DNA of 5,615 nt, taken from positions 1 through 5,615 of the forward strand of contig JAICJJ010000224.1 in the NCBI GenBank assembly GCA_025928535.1, read 5' to 3'. The stretch comes from Thermomicrobiales bacterium (lineage in GTDB: Bacteria > Chloroflexota > Chloroflexia > Thermomicrobiales > UBA6265). The notes below the pieces were generated by a model. The model was not told the DNA's origin and did no database searches. It saw only the letters and a program-made list of their open reading frames with translations. The position numbers were made by a program, and so were the translations under genes. Shown here piece after piece: positions 1 to 5,153 of this stretch. Position 1 is the first letter of the stretch, and each line of letters starts with the position of its first letter.

Positions 1-339
1 CGCCTTGTCGAGCGCGAAACTGAAGCGCGTGTCGTGCGATCCCGGCTCGCACGCCATCAACGTCGAGCGCAGCCCGACGACGGTCAACGTTCCATCGGAC
101 GCTTCGTAGGAGCCGCCGCCATGGTTGCAGTCGAACTGGGCGACGAGCGTGCCGTCCGGCAGAAACTGGACGGTGTAGCGCGTCGGCTCGGCGACATCGA
201 CATTGGCGCCGTCCGGTCCACTCAGGCTGACCAGTTCCCAGACGACGGGCGGAATGATCGGCTCCGTCGTCGGCGTGGCTTGCGCTCCTGGACCAATAGC
301 CGCCAGAACGACCAGCCACGCAACGCCCACGGCAAGCAT
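1..339 (-). CDS. Secreted META/HslJ-domain protein, 3' end beyond window
   Basis: Seen: an open frame of 113 codons runs from the ATG at 339 off the left edge. It starts with a short signal peptide (residues 1-21, hydrophobic core AWLVVLAAI, likely cleavage after AQA), then a Thr/Pro-rich linker. The META fold begins around residue 34 with WELVSL, continues through YTVQFLPDGTLVAQFDCN (about 55-72) and GGGSY, and reaches TLMACEPGS (93-101). The Trp-Glu-Leu start, the Cys-Asn-x-Gly-x-Tyr segment and the T-x-MACE segment are hallmarks of the META/DUF306 family (HslJ in E. coli). The domain lacks its last strands here because the window ends. There is no lipobox, so the product is probably free in the extracellular or cell-wall space. 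Start choice: an upstream in-frame ATG at 354 exists, but a GGGAGGGG Shine-Dalgarno sits between the two ATGs, 7 bases before 339, so 339 is preferred; an in-frame TGA lies further upstream. The family's biochemical role is poorly defined (heat-inducible, linked to novobiocin resistance in E. coli). Confidence 0.83.
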   Translation of the reverse strand, partial: MLAVGVAWLVVLAAIGPGAQATPTTEPIIPPVVWELVSLSGPDGANVDVAEPTRYTVQFLPDGTLVAQFDCNHGGGSYEASDGTLTVVGLRSTLMACEPGSHDTRFSFALDKA

Positions 340-344
340 GCCCA

Positions 345-352
345 CCCCTCCC
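345..352 (-). promoter_or_regulatory. Ribosome binding site deciding the META gene start
   Basis: GGGAGGGG on the minus strand, with the core GGAGG 7 bases before the ATG at 339. It overlaps the alternative ATG at 354, which has no comparable motif upstream. This makes the shorter reading frame the better call. Confidence 0.6.
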
Positions 353-434
353 ATTTCAGCGCCCCACTCGCCCCGCGACTGGCGACTTCATGTTATGACA
401 AGTCCGAAATTGGAGTCGTCGATCACAACAGCCC

Positions 435-466
435 GGCCGTCTCGACTTCTCCCGAGTCGAGCGGCC
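435..466 (-). terminator. Bulged hairpin downstream of the SHOCT gene
   Basis: The arms GGCCG-T-CTCGACT (435-447) and AGTCGAGCGGCC (455-466) pair over 12 bp with one bulged T at 440 and a 7-base loop. It lies about 70 bases after the SHOCT stop and about 95 bases before the META start, where the operon would be expected to end. On the minus strand no U-run follows. On the plus strand it is followed by TTTC only. It may therefore be a U-less terminator, an mRNA 3' stabiliser, or a structured leader of the META gene. A small GCC-GAAA-GGC hairpin partly overlaps it (464-473) and could compete. Confidence 0.4.
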
Positions 467-536
467 TTTCGGCGTCAGCACACGGTCTTCGCCATTGAGC
501 CAAGCCGCGTGGGCGGGCCGCCGAGCGACGCTTCCA

Positions 537-878
537 TCAACCGGCGAGCACCCTGGCCTTGGCGGCGGCGAATTCCTCGTCCGTCAGCACCCCCGCTTCC
601 TTGAGTTGCCCCAGTTGCTCCAATTGGGCCAGCATGGCGGCAGGCCCGCCCAGCGCCGCCGTTTCCGCCTGTTGCGCCTGCAACGCCGCCAATTGCTCCT
701 GCATCTGCGCCTGATTTTGCTGCGCTGCCGCGTGCGCCTGCTGCTGTTGCTGCTGCGCCTGCGCGTTCGCCATTCCTTTCGCCTTGACCTTGTTCGACAC
801 CGCCGTCGCCGTGCCGGCGACGACCGCCGTCCGCGCCATCGTCGAAAGCACGCCGGGGCCGCCTCGTCTGCGCATCAT
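537..878 (-). CDS. SHOCT-domain protein with Q/A-rich linker, 113 aa
   Basis: Seen: a basic N-terminus (MMRRRGGPG), then an Ala/Val/Thr-rich stretch at about residues 10-30 (TMARTAVVAGTATAVSNK). A Gln/Ala-rich region spans about 39-75, including six consecutive Gln residues at 42-47, and is likely helical or coiled coil. The C-terminal SHOCT motif occupies about residues 84-113: LEQLGQLKEAGVLTDEEF followed by AAAKARVLAG. SHOCT is a short C-terminal helical domain found on many unrelated bacterial proteins; it is thought to mediate oligomerisation or attachment, and no enzyme activity is implied. Start: the frame stays open upstream to 1142 but would overlap the DUF6325 gene. The ATG at 878 has AGGAG 9 bases upstream, against 12 for the adjacent second ATG. 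It lies 41 bases after the DUF6325 stop, so co-transcription is likely. The N-terminal segment is too weakly hydrophobic for a confident membrane anchor. The specific function is unknown. Confidence 0.87.
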   Translation of the reverse strand: MMRRRGGPGVLSTMARTAVVAGTATAVSNKVKAKGMANAQAQQQQQQAHAAAQQNQAQMQEQLAALQAQQAETAALGGPAAMLAQLEQLGQLKEAGVLTDEEFAAAKARVLAG

Positions 879-887
879 GATTGGCTT

Positions 888-892
888 CTCCT
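888..892 (-). promoter_or_regulatory. Ribosome binding site of the SHOCT gene
   Basis: AGGAG, within GAGAGGAG on the minus strand, is 9 bases before the ATG at 878. It rules out the long upstream extension that would run into the neighbouring gene. Confidence 0.6.
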
Positions 893-919
893 CTCGGTTC
901 GCGCCTGTTCCAGATTCGC

Positions 920-1339
920 CTATGCCGTCGTCGCGACGATTTCTTCCACGACCACGCGCGGGATGCGTTCGTTCAGCAGCACCTCGCCATGGGCATTGGC
1001 GACGGCGTCGGCGAACCGCTTGGCCCAGGTGTTTTCGAACAACAGCAAACCGGCCGACGAATCGTTGTCGAGCGACGCGGCCAACTGGTAGGCGTCGTCC
1101 TCGTTCAACAGCGGGGTAAGGTCGGTCGCCAACGGCGCCCATTGACCGAAGATGTCCGGGGCCAGATCGCTGAATTCGAACAGCGAGACAGCGCCCGCCG
1201 CATCCTTGTGGACGAAGAGCAAATCGACGATCTGGACCGTGCCGTTTTCGACCAGTTCCGCCATCGCCGGCATGATCTCGCCGGTAAAGCGATTGCCGGG
1301 AAATTTCACCACCAGCATCTCGATCGGTCCGAAAGGCAT
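920..1339 (-). CDS. DUF6325 family protein, 139 aa
   Basis: Seen: the protein begins MPFGPIEMLVVKFPGNRF, then GEIMPAMAELVENGTVQIVDLLFVHKD (split here for reading as GEIMPAMAELVENG and TVQIVDLLFVHKD). An acidic middle follows (LFEFSDLAPDIF, LLNEDD), and the C-terminal half carries SSAGLLLFENTWAKRF and LNERIPRVVVEEIVA. This order, with GPIE at the start, the IVDL-F-KD strand, LLLFEN-WA and NERIP near the end, is the pattern I recognise as DUF6325. The family consists of small soluble cytoplasmic proteins common in Actinobacteria and Chloroflexota, with no established activity. The alternating strand/helix pattern suggests a compact alpha/beta fold (inference). Start: GTG at 1342 directly precedes ATG at 1339; AAAGGAG is 7 bases from the ATG and only 4 from the GTG, so the ATG is chosen. 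It is followed after 41 bases by the SHOCT gene, and the pair probably acts together. Confidence 0.85.
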   Translation of the reverse strand: MPFGPIEMLVVKFPGNRFTGEIMPAMAELVENGTVQIVDLLFVHKDAAGAVSLFEFSDLAPDIFGQWAPLATDLTPLLNEDDAYQLAASLDNDSSAGLLLFENTWAKRFADAVANAHGEVLLNERIPRVVVEEIVATTA

Positions 1340-1346
1340 CACGTTG

Positions 1347-1353
1347 CTCCTTT
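1347..1353 (-). promoter_or_regulatory. Ribosome binding site of the DUF6325 gene
   Basis: AAAGGAG on the minus strand, 7 bases before ATG 1339 and 4 bases before GTG 1342. It favours the ATG. Confidence 0.6.
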
Positions 1354-1380
1354 CTTTCGCGTCAAACGCAGTGGCTCCGC

Positions 1381-1400
1381 CGCGCCGGCGGTCCGGCGCG
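1381..1400 (-). terminator. Perfect 8-bp GC hairpin between the SLC13 and DUF6325 genes
   Basis: CGCGCCGG (1381-1388) and CCGGCGCG (1393-1400) are exact reverse complements around a 4-base loop. It starts 9 bases after the SLC13 stop and ends about 40 bases before the DUF6325 start. No U-run follows on the minus strand. It could be a partial terminator or a processing/stability hairpin separating expression of the transporter genes from the small-protein pair. Whether transcription stops here cannot be seen. Confidence 0.4.
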
Positions 1401-1408
1401 ACGTGCGG

Positions 1409-3214
1409 TCACCAATGCCACCAGAGCGGCACGACGAAGACCGCGACGACGAGGTAGAGCAGCATGACCGGCAGCCCGAACCGCACGTAGTCGCCGAAGC
1501 GGTAGCCGCCCGGCCGCATCACCATCATGTTGGCCGGGGTGGCGACGGGCGTCAGCAAGGCGGCGGCCGAGGCGACGTTGACGCACATCAGCAACGGCAA
1601 CGGCGAAATCGCCGTCTCCTTCGCGATCGACAAGGCGATCGGGATGAGAATCAACGCGGTCGCCGTATTGCTGATGACTTGCCCGAGCACGGCGGTGATG
1701 AGAAAGAGCCCCAGCAGCAAGACGAGCGGCCCGGCGCCGCCGACGGCGCCGACGATGCCCCCGGCGAGCAGATCGGCCGCGCCCGATTGCGTGATGGCGG
1801 TCGATAGCGGGATCATTCCGGCAACCAGAATCAGTGTCGTCCACGACATCGCGCGGTGCGCCTGTTCGACGGTGACGACGCCGAGCAAAATCATCGCGAT
1901 GGCGGCCAGCAGCCCCGCGACGGCGGCCGGCACGAGCCCGGTCGTCAGCAGCGCCACCATCGCCGCGAGGACGACGAGCGCCGGAACGGTGCGCGGGCCG
2001 ATCGGCACGGCTTGCCGGCGAATCGCGTCGGGCGCGTCGACCCGCACCACGTTGGGGTCGCGCGTCTGCTCGTCGAGCGCGTCCCAGCGCCCGGCGAGCA
2101 ACATCGCGTCGCCCGGCTTGATCGTCACGTCGCCCGCCGGCAATTCCTCGCCGAGCCGCTGGACGGCCAGCACGACCAATTCCCCGCTGTCGGTGACCAT
2201 GCCGGGGAAAACCGTCGCGCCGACATATGCCGAGCGCGGCGCGACGATCACTTCGGACACGCCATATTCCGGGCCGATCAGGCCGCCATCGCCGTCGCCG
2301 TCCACCGCCCGAAGGATTTCCAGCCCCTGTTCACCGGCGAACCGATCGATCGCGCCGGGCTGACCGCGCACGAGGATGAAATTGCCGGCGCCGAGCGGCA
2401 CGTCGGCGAGCGGCCGCCCCTGGCTGTCCTGCACGCCGATGATGTGGAGCCCGTCTTCGGGCCGGCCGATGATCCTGCGAGCGGTCGTGTCGAGCAGCGC
2501 CGATTCCGGGCGAACCCGCAGCCGCGCGACGGCGTCCGACGGGATGTAGTCGCGCAGCAGCGTTTGCGGCAGGCGGCTCAGGTCGCGCGACAAGGCCTTC
2601 GCGCTGCGGTTCGGCAGCAGCCGGGAGCCGAACAGGACGACGATCAGGATCGTGCCAATCACGAGCGGAATCCCGACGCGGGCGAACTCGAAAAAGCCGA
2701 GATTGCCGGCGCCGGCGTCAAGCGCGGCTTCCAGAATCAGCACATTGATCGGCGTGCCGGTCAGCACGAGCAGCGAGCCGGCGTGCGCCGCGAATGCCAG
2801 CGGCAGCAGCAATTGCGACGGCGACCGCCCCAACCGGATGGCCAGCACGACAACCATCGGAATGAGCGCTGCGGCCGCGCCGTTCGGCGTGATCAACGCC
2901 GACAGCAGCGCGCCGACGATCATGGTCAGCACGACCAGACGCGTCTGGCTGTCGCCGGCGTGCTTGATGATCTGCAGTCCCGCCCAGGTGGTGACGCCCG
3001 AGGCGTCGAGCGCTTCGGCGACCACGAAGAGGGCGGCGATCAGGACGACGGTCGGCGAGCCGAAGCCGGCCAGCGTCTGCTCCAGCGTGAGGACGCCGCT
3101 CGCCCAGAGCGCCAGGGCCACCCCGAGGGCGACGATGCCGACCGGAATCCGATTCCAGACGAACAGCGCGACCGCGACGACGAGGATCAGCAGGGTGATG
3201 GTGAGATGGCTCAT
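1409..3214 (-). CDS. SLC13-family permease with two internal TrkA-C (RCK_C) domains, 601 aa
   Basis: Predicted inner-membrane cation-coupled carrier of the DASS/SLC13 (ion transporter superfamily) type. Seen: hydrophobic helices at about residues 4-40, 53-70, 92-125, 134-160 and 178-199. A hydrophilic insert follows at about 215-395, then a second helix set at about 408-447, 458-480, 490-530, 538-560 and 578-598. The insert reads as two RCK_C units: about 224-300 (GLHIIGVQDSQGRPLADVPL, then FILVRG) and about 315-393 (YGVSEVIVAPRSAYVGATV, VLAVQRLGE, IKPGDAMLLAGR). The second half carries the classical SNTAT motif (515-519) and TPVATPANMM (555-564) before PGGYRFGDYVRFGLP. The first half has TPNGA (109-113) in the equivalent place and TGTP at 152-155. 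The two-repeat layout with a cytoplasmic regulatory insert fits the 600-residue SLC13/TrkA-C group. The substrate is not predictable (sulfate, dicarboxylates and other anions occur in the family). The start ATG has only a poor GGGGGG 11 bases upstream; no better start is visible. It follows the AbgT-family gene after 105 bases, in which I see no convincing terminator. Confidence 0.9.
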   Translation of the reverse strand: MSHLTITLLILVVAVALFVWNRIPVGIVALGVALALWASGVLTLEQTLAGFGSPTVVLIAALFVVAEALDASGVTTWAGLQIIKHAGDSQTRLVVLTMIVGALLSALITPNGAAAALIPMVVVLAIRLGRSPSQLLLPLAFAAHAGSLLVLTGTPINVLILEAALDAGAGNLGFFEFARVGIPLVIGTILIVVLFGSRLLPNRSAKALSRDLSRLPQTLLRDYIPSDAVARLRVRPESALLDTTARRIIGRPEDGLHIIGVQDSQGRPLADVPLGAGNFILVRGQPGAIDRFAGEQGLEILRAVDGDGDGGLIGPEYGVSEVIVAPRSAYVGATVFPGMVTDSGELVVLAVQRLGEELPAGDVTIKPGDAMLLAGRWDALDEQTRDPNVVRVDAPDAIRRQAVPIGPRTVPALVVLAAMVALLTTGLVPAAVAGLLAAIAMILLGVVTVEQAHRAMSWTTLILVAGMIPLSTAITQSGAADLLAGGIVGAVGGAGPLVLLLGLFLITAVLGQVISNTATALILIPIALSIAKETAISPLPLLMCVNVASAAALLTPVATPANMMVMRPGGYRFGDYVRFGLPVMLLYLVVAVFVVPLWWHW

Positions 3215-3319
3215 GCCGGCACACGCCCCCCACGCCGACCGCTCCGGCCGAAATCGCGCTTCACCGCCGCCATCCTTCGTGGCGCTGCTGGCCGAAACCG
3301 AGCGTCGGCGCGTCGCGCG

Positions 3320-5044
3320 TCAACCCAGGTTGACCGGATATCCCGGCCCCAGGGGGATGCCGAGCGCGAACCAGACAATGAACAGGATGATCCACGTGAT
3401 CAGGACGAAGACCGTGTACGGGATCATGAGCGCGATGATGGTGCCCAGACCGGCGCTTTTCACGTAACGCTGGGTGATGAGAACGACGAACGGCAGGTAG
3501 ACCATCAGCGGCGTGATCACATTCAGCGGCGAGTCGCCGACGCGGTAGGCCGCCAGCACCGTCTGCGGCGCGATGCCGAGCCGCATGAAGAGGGGAACGA
3601 AGATCGGCGCCAGGATCGCCCACTTCGGCAAGGCGCCGGTCATGATGATGTCGATCACGGCGATGACCAGGATCAGGAGGACGAGCAGGACGATGTCGGG
3701 CACGCGCGCCTGTTGCAGCGCTTGCGCGAGCGAGCCGGCGATGACGTCGGGCAGGTTGGAAAAGTTGAAGTAGGCGATGAACTGGCTGATGACGAGGAGC
3801 ATGAAGATGAGGCCGGCCAACCCGGCGAAGGTCTTGGTCACGCCATTGACGATGTCGACGCTGCTCTTGATCGTCCCGGCGCCGCGGCCATAGCCGATGC
3901 CCGCCGCCAGGAAGAGCATCGAAATGATGAAGATCAGGCTGTTCATGAACGGCGTCGTGCCGATGACCTGCCCGGTCGCGGGATCGCGCAACGGCGCGCC
4001 CGGCGGCGCCGTGAAGACGACGACGACGGCCAGCCCGATCAGGAATCCGATGAGGGCGCCGCGCAGTCCGCGGGCTTCCGCGGCGGAATCGACCTTTTCC
4101 GCGTCGTCGGGCGTCGGCATGTCGGTCGCCTCGCCCGGAGCGTGACCGAGCGCCTCCCGCGGGTCGTAGCGGCCGAGGCGCGGCTCGATGATGCGGGCCG
4201 TCACGAATGTCATGACCACGGCCATCGCCAGCAGGGAGACGCTGCTGAAGTACCAATTCGCCGTGACCGTGATCGTGCGGCTAGGATCGACGAGGGCGAT
4301 CGCTTCGTTCGTCATTTCGGTGAGGAGGGCATCCAGCGGCGCGATCAGGATGTTGACCGCGAAGGAGGCGCTGACGCCGGCATAGGCGGCGGCGACGCCG
4401 GCGACCGGGTGCCGGCCGACGCTGAGAAAGGCGGCGGCTCCGAGGGGGATGAGGATCAAATAGCCGGCATCGGTGGCGACGCTGGAGAGGCCGCCGACCA
4501 GGATGATGACGAAGGTCAGCCAGGCGCCGGGCGTGACGGCGACCAACTTGCGGATCAGCGCCGCCATCATTCCCGCTTGCTCGGCCACGCCGACGCCGAT
4601 CATCGCCACGAAAATGGTCGCCACGACCGTGAAGCCGGCGAAGTTGTTGACGAACGAGGTGAAGATGAAACGAATTCCCTCGATCGTCAGGAGGCTGCGC
4701 ACGTTGACGCGAACCTCTTTGACGACATAGTCATGCGGAAAGACGTCCACGTTGCCTTCGGCATTCACCTCGAACCCGGCCGGCTCATCGAGCGGGGCAT
4801 ACGTGCCTCCGGCGATGGACATGCTGGTATCGACCGTCTTCGGGGCGGGCACGAGCACTTGCTCGGTGATGCCGACATCGAGCAGGGAGAGAATCGCGGA
4901 GAGGACGATCACCCCGACGATCAGGTAGAGGAAGATGATCACCGGGTGGGGCACCTTGTTCCCGACCCGCTCGATCCAGCCCAGAAATCCGCCGGCGGCG
5001 GCGTTGTCTTTCTCTTCCGGTGCGGCGCCCTTGGCAGCGCTCAT
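3320..5044 (-). CDS. AbgT/MtrF-family transporter (p-aminobenzoyl-glutamate type), 574 aa
   Basis: Integral membrane carrier of the AbgT family, whose members are reported either to import p-aminobenzoyl-glutamate (E. coli AbgT) or to export sulfonamides (MtrF, YdaH). Seen: a short cytoplasmic N-terminus, then FLGWIERVGNKVPHPVIIFL (20-39), typical of the family start. Helices and hairpins occupy about 35-57, 125-155, 173-235, 263-285, 328-346, 364-386, 405-428 and 448-565, with a loop at about 60-115 that is probably periplasmic. Family signatures are GGLSSVATDAGYLILIPLGA (184-203, with Asp192), QFIAYFNFSNL (421-431) and the block from PKWAILAPIF (W475) through YRVGDSPLNVITPLM (R501). Trp475, Pro493 and Arg501 have the same +18/+26 spacing as the functional Trp/Pro/Arg residues I recall from MtrF and YdaH. 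Three positions before the Trp there is Leu472, where I recall a Ser in MtrF. The start is secure: AAGGAGG lies 6 bases upstream. It sits directly downstream of pepT, which suggests uptake of small peptides or aminoacyl-glutamates; the direction of transport is inferred only. Confidence 0.95.
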   Translation of the reverse strand: MSAAKGAAPEEKDNAAAGGFLGWIERVGNKVPHPVIIFLYLIVGVIVLSAILSLLDVGITEQVLVPAPKTVDTSMSIAGGTYAPLDEPAGFEVNAEGNVDVFPHDYVVKEVRVNVRSLLTIEGIRFIFTSFVNNFAGFTVVATIFVAMIGVGVAEQAGMMAALIRKLVAVTPGAWLTFVIILVGGLSSVATDAGYLILIPLGAAAFLSVGRHPVAGVAAAYAGVSASFAVNILIAPLDALLTEMTNEAIALVDPSRTITVTANWYFSSVSLLAMAVVMTFVTARIIEPRLGRYDPREALGHAPGEATDMPTPDDAEKVDSAAEARGLRGALIGFLIGLAVVVVFTAPPGAPLRDPATGQVIGTTPFMNSLIFIISMLFLAAGIGYGRGAGTIKSSVDIVNGVTKTFAGLAGLIFMLLVISQFIAYFNFSNLPDVIAGSLAQALQQARVPDIVLLVLLILVIAVIDIIMTGALPKWAILAPIFVPLFMRLGIAPQTVLAAYRVGDSPLNVITPLMVYLPFVVLITQRYVKSAGLGTIIALMIPYTVFVLITWIILFIVWFALGIPLGPGYPVNLG

Positions 5045-5050
5045 CCCCCT

Positions 5051-5057
5051 CCTCCTT
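5051..5057 (-). promoter_or_regulatory. Strong ribosome binding site of the AbgT-family gene
   Basis: AAGGAGG on the minus strand, 6 bases before ATG 5044. It is one of the best Shine-Dalgarno matches in the window. Confidence 0.75.
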
Positions 5058-5066
5058 CACGCTCCC

Positions 5067-5094
5067 CGATCCGCGTCGATCGCGCCGCGGATCG
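5067..5094. promoter_or_regulatory. Perfect 9-bp dyad upstream of the AbgT-family gene
   Basis: CGATCCGCG (5067-5075) and CGCGGATCG (5086-5094) are exact reverse complements separated by 10 bases, which contain the small palindrome CGATCG (5077-5082). The inner edge is 9 bases from the Shine-Dalgarno and 22 bases from the start codon. As DNA it could be an operator for a dimeric repressor. As RNA it forms a strong stem just before the ribosome binding site and could act as a U-less attenuator or stability element. Which of these holds cannot be decided from one copy. Confidence 0.45.
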
Positions 5095-5139
5095 TCCCCC
5101 ACTCGTCCACGTCAGTCCGATCCAGATGGGCGTCGCGGT

Positions 5140-5152
5140 CGCCCTTCGGGCG
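5140..5152 (-). terminator. Small hairpin right after the pepT stop
   Basis: On the minus strand CGCCC-GAA-GGGCG forms a 5-bp stem with a 3-base loop, beginning 2 bases after the TAA stop of pepT. No U-run follows, so it is at best a weak terminator or a 3' stability element. It leaves open whether pepT and the transporter share one transcript. Confidence 0.3.
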
Positions 5153-5153
5153 C

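Noticed and set aside
385..430. Less GC-rich stretch upstream of the META gene as a promoter
   Set aside because: TTGT-like hexamers are present, but no -35/-10 pair with good spacing could be made out, so no promoter is called.
474..494. Tiny minus-strand frame MAKTVC ahead of the hairpin at 435-466, resembling a leader peptide for attenuation
   Set aside because: There is no Shine-Dalgarno before it, no run of one regulatory amino acid, and no U-run after the hairpin; six codons arise easily by chance.
722..757. CTG/TTG-rich stretch as a microsatellite or repeat element
   Set aside because: It encodes the Gln-rich linker of the SHOCT protein with mixed CAG/CAA codons and interruptions, so it is explained by the protein.
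879..1142. Upstream extension of the SHOCT gene frame to a start at 1142
   Set aside because: The extra residues overlap the DUF6325 coding region in another frame and are Arg-rich with no family resemblance; a good ribosome binding site supports the start at 878.
881..1807. Plus-strand open frame of 308 codons over the DUF6325 gene and the end of the SLC13 gene
   Set aside because: Same Arg/Asp/Gln/His-rich antisense shadow, crossing two recognisable minus-strand genes and their intergenic hairpin.
3215..3319. Gap between the AbgT-family and SLC13 genes
   Set aside because: Only a 4-bp stem (CCGA/TCGG followed by TTT) is visible after the stop; this is too weak to call a terminator, and no small gene or promoter is recognisable.
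3261..4256. Minus-strand 331-codon frame inside the AbgT-family gene
   Set aside because: Arg/His/Pro/Ala-rich alternate frame of a secure gene; no motif and no ribosome binding site.
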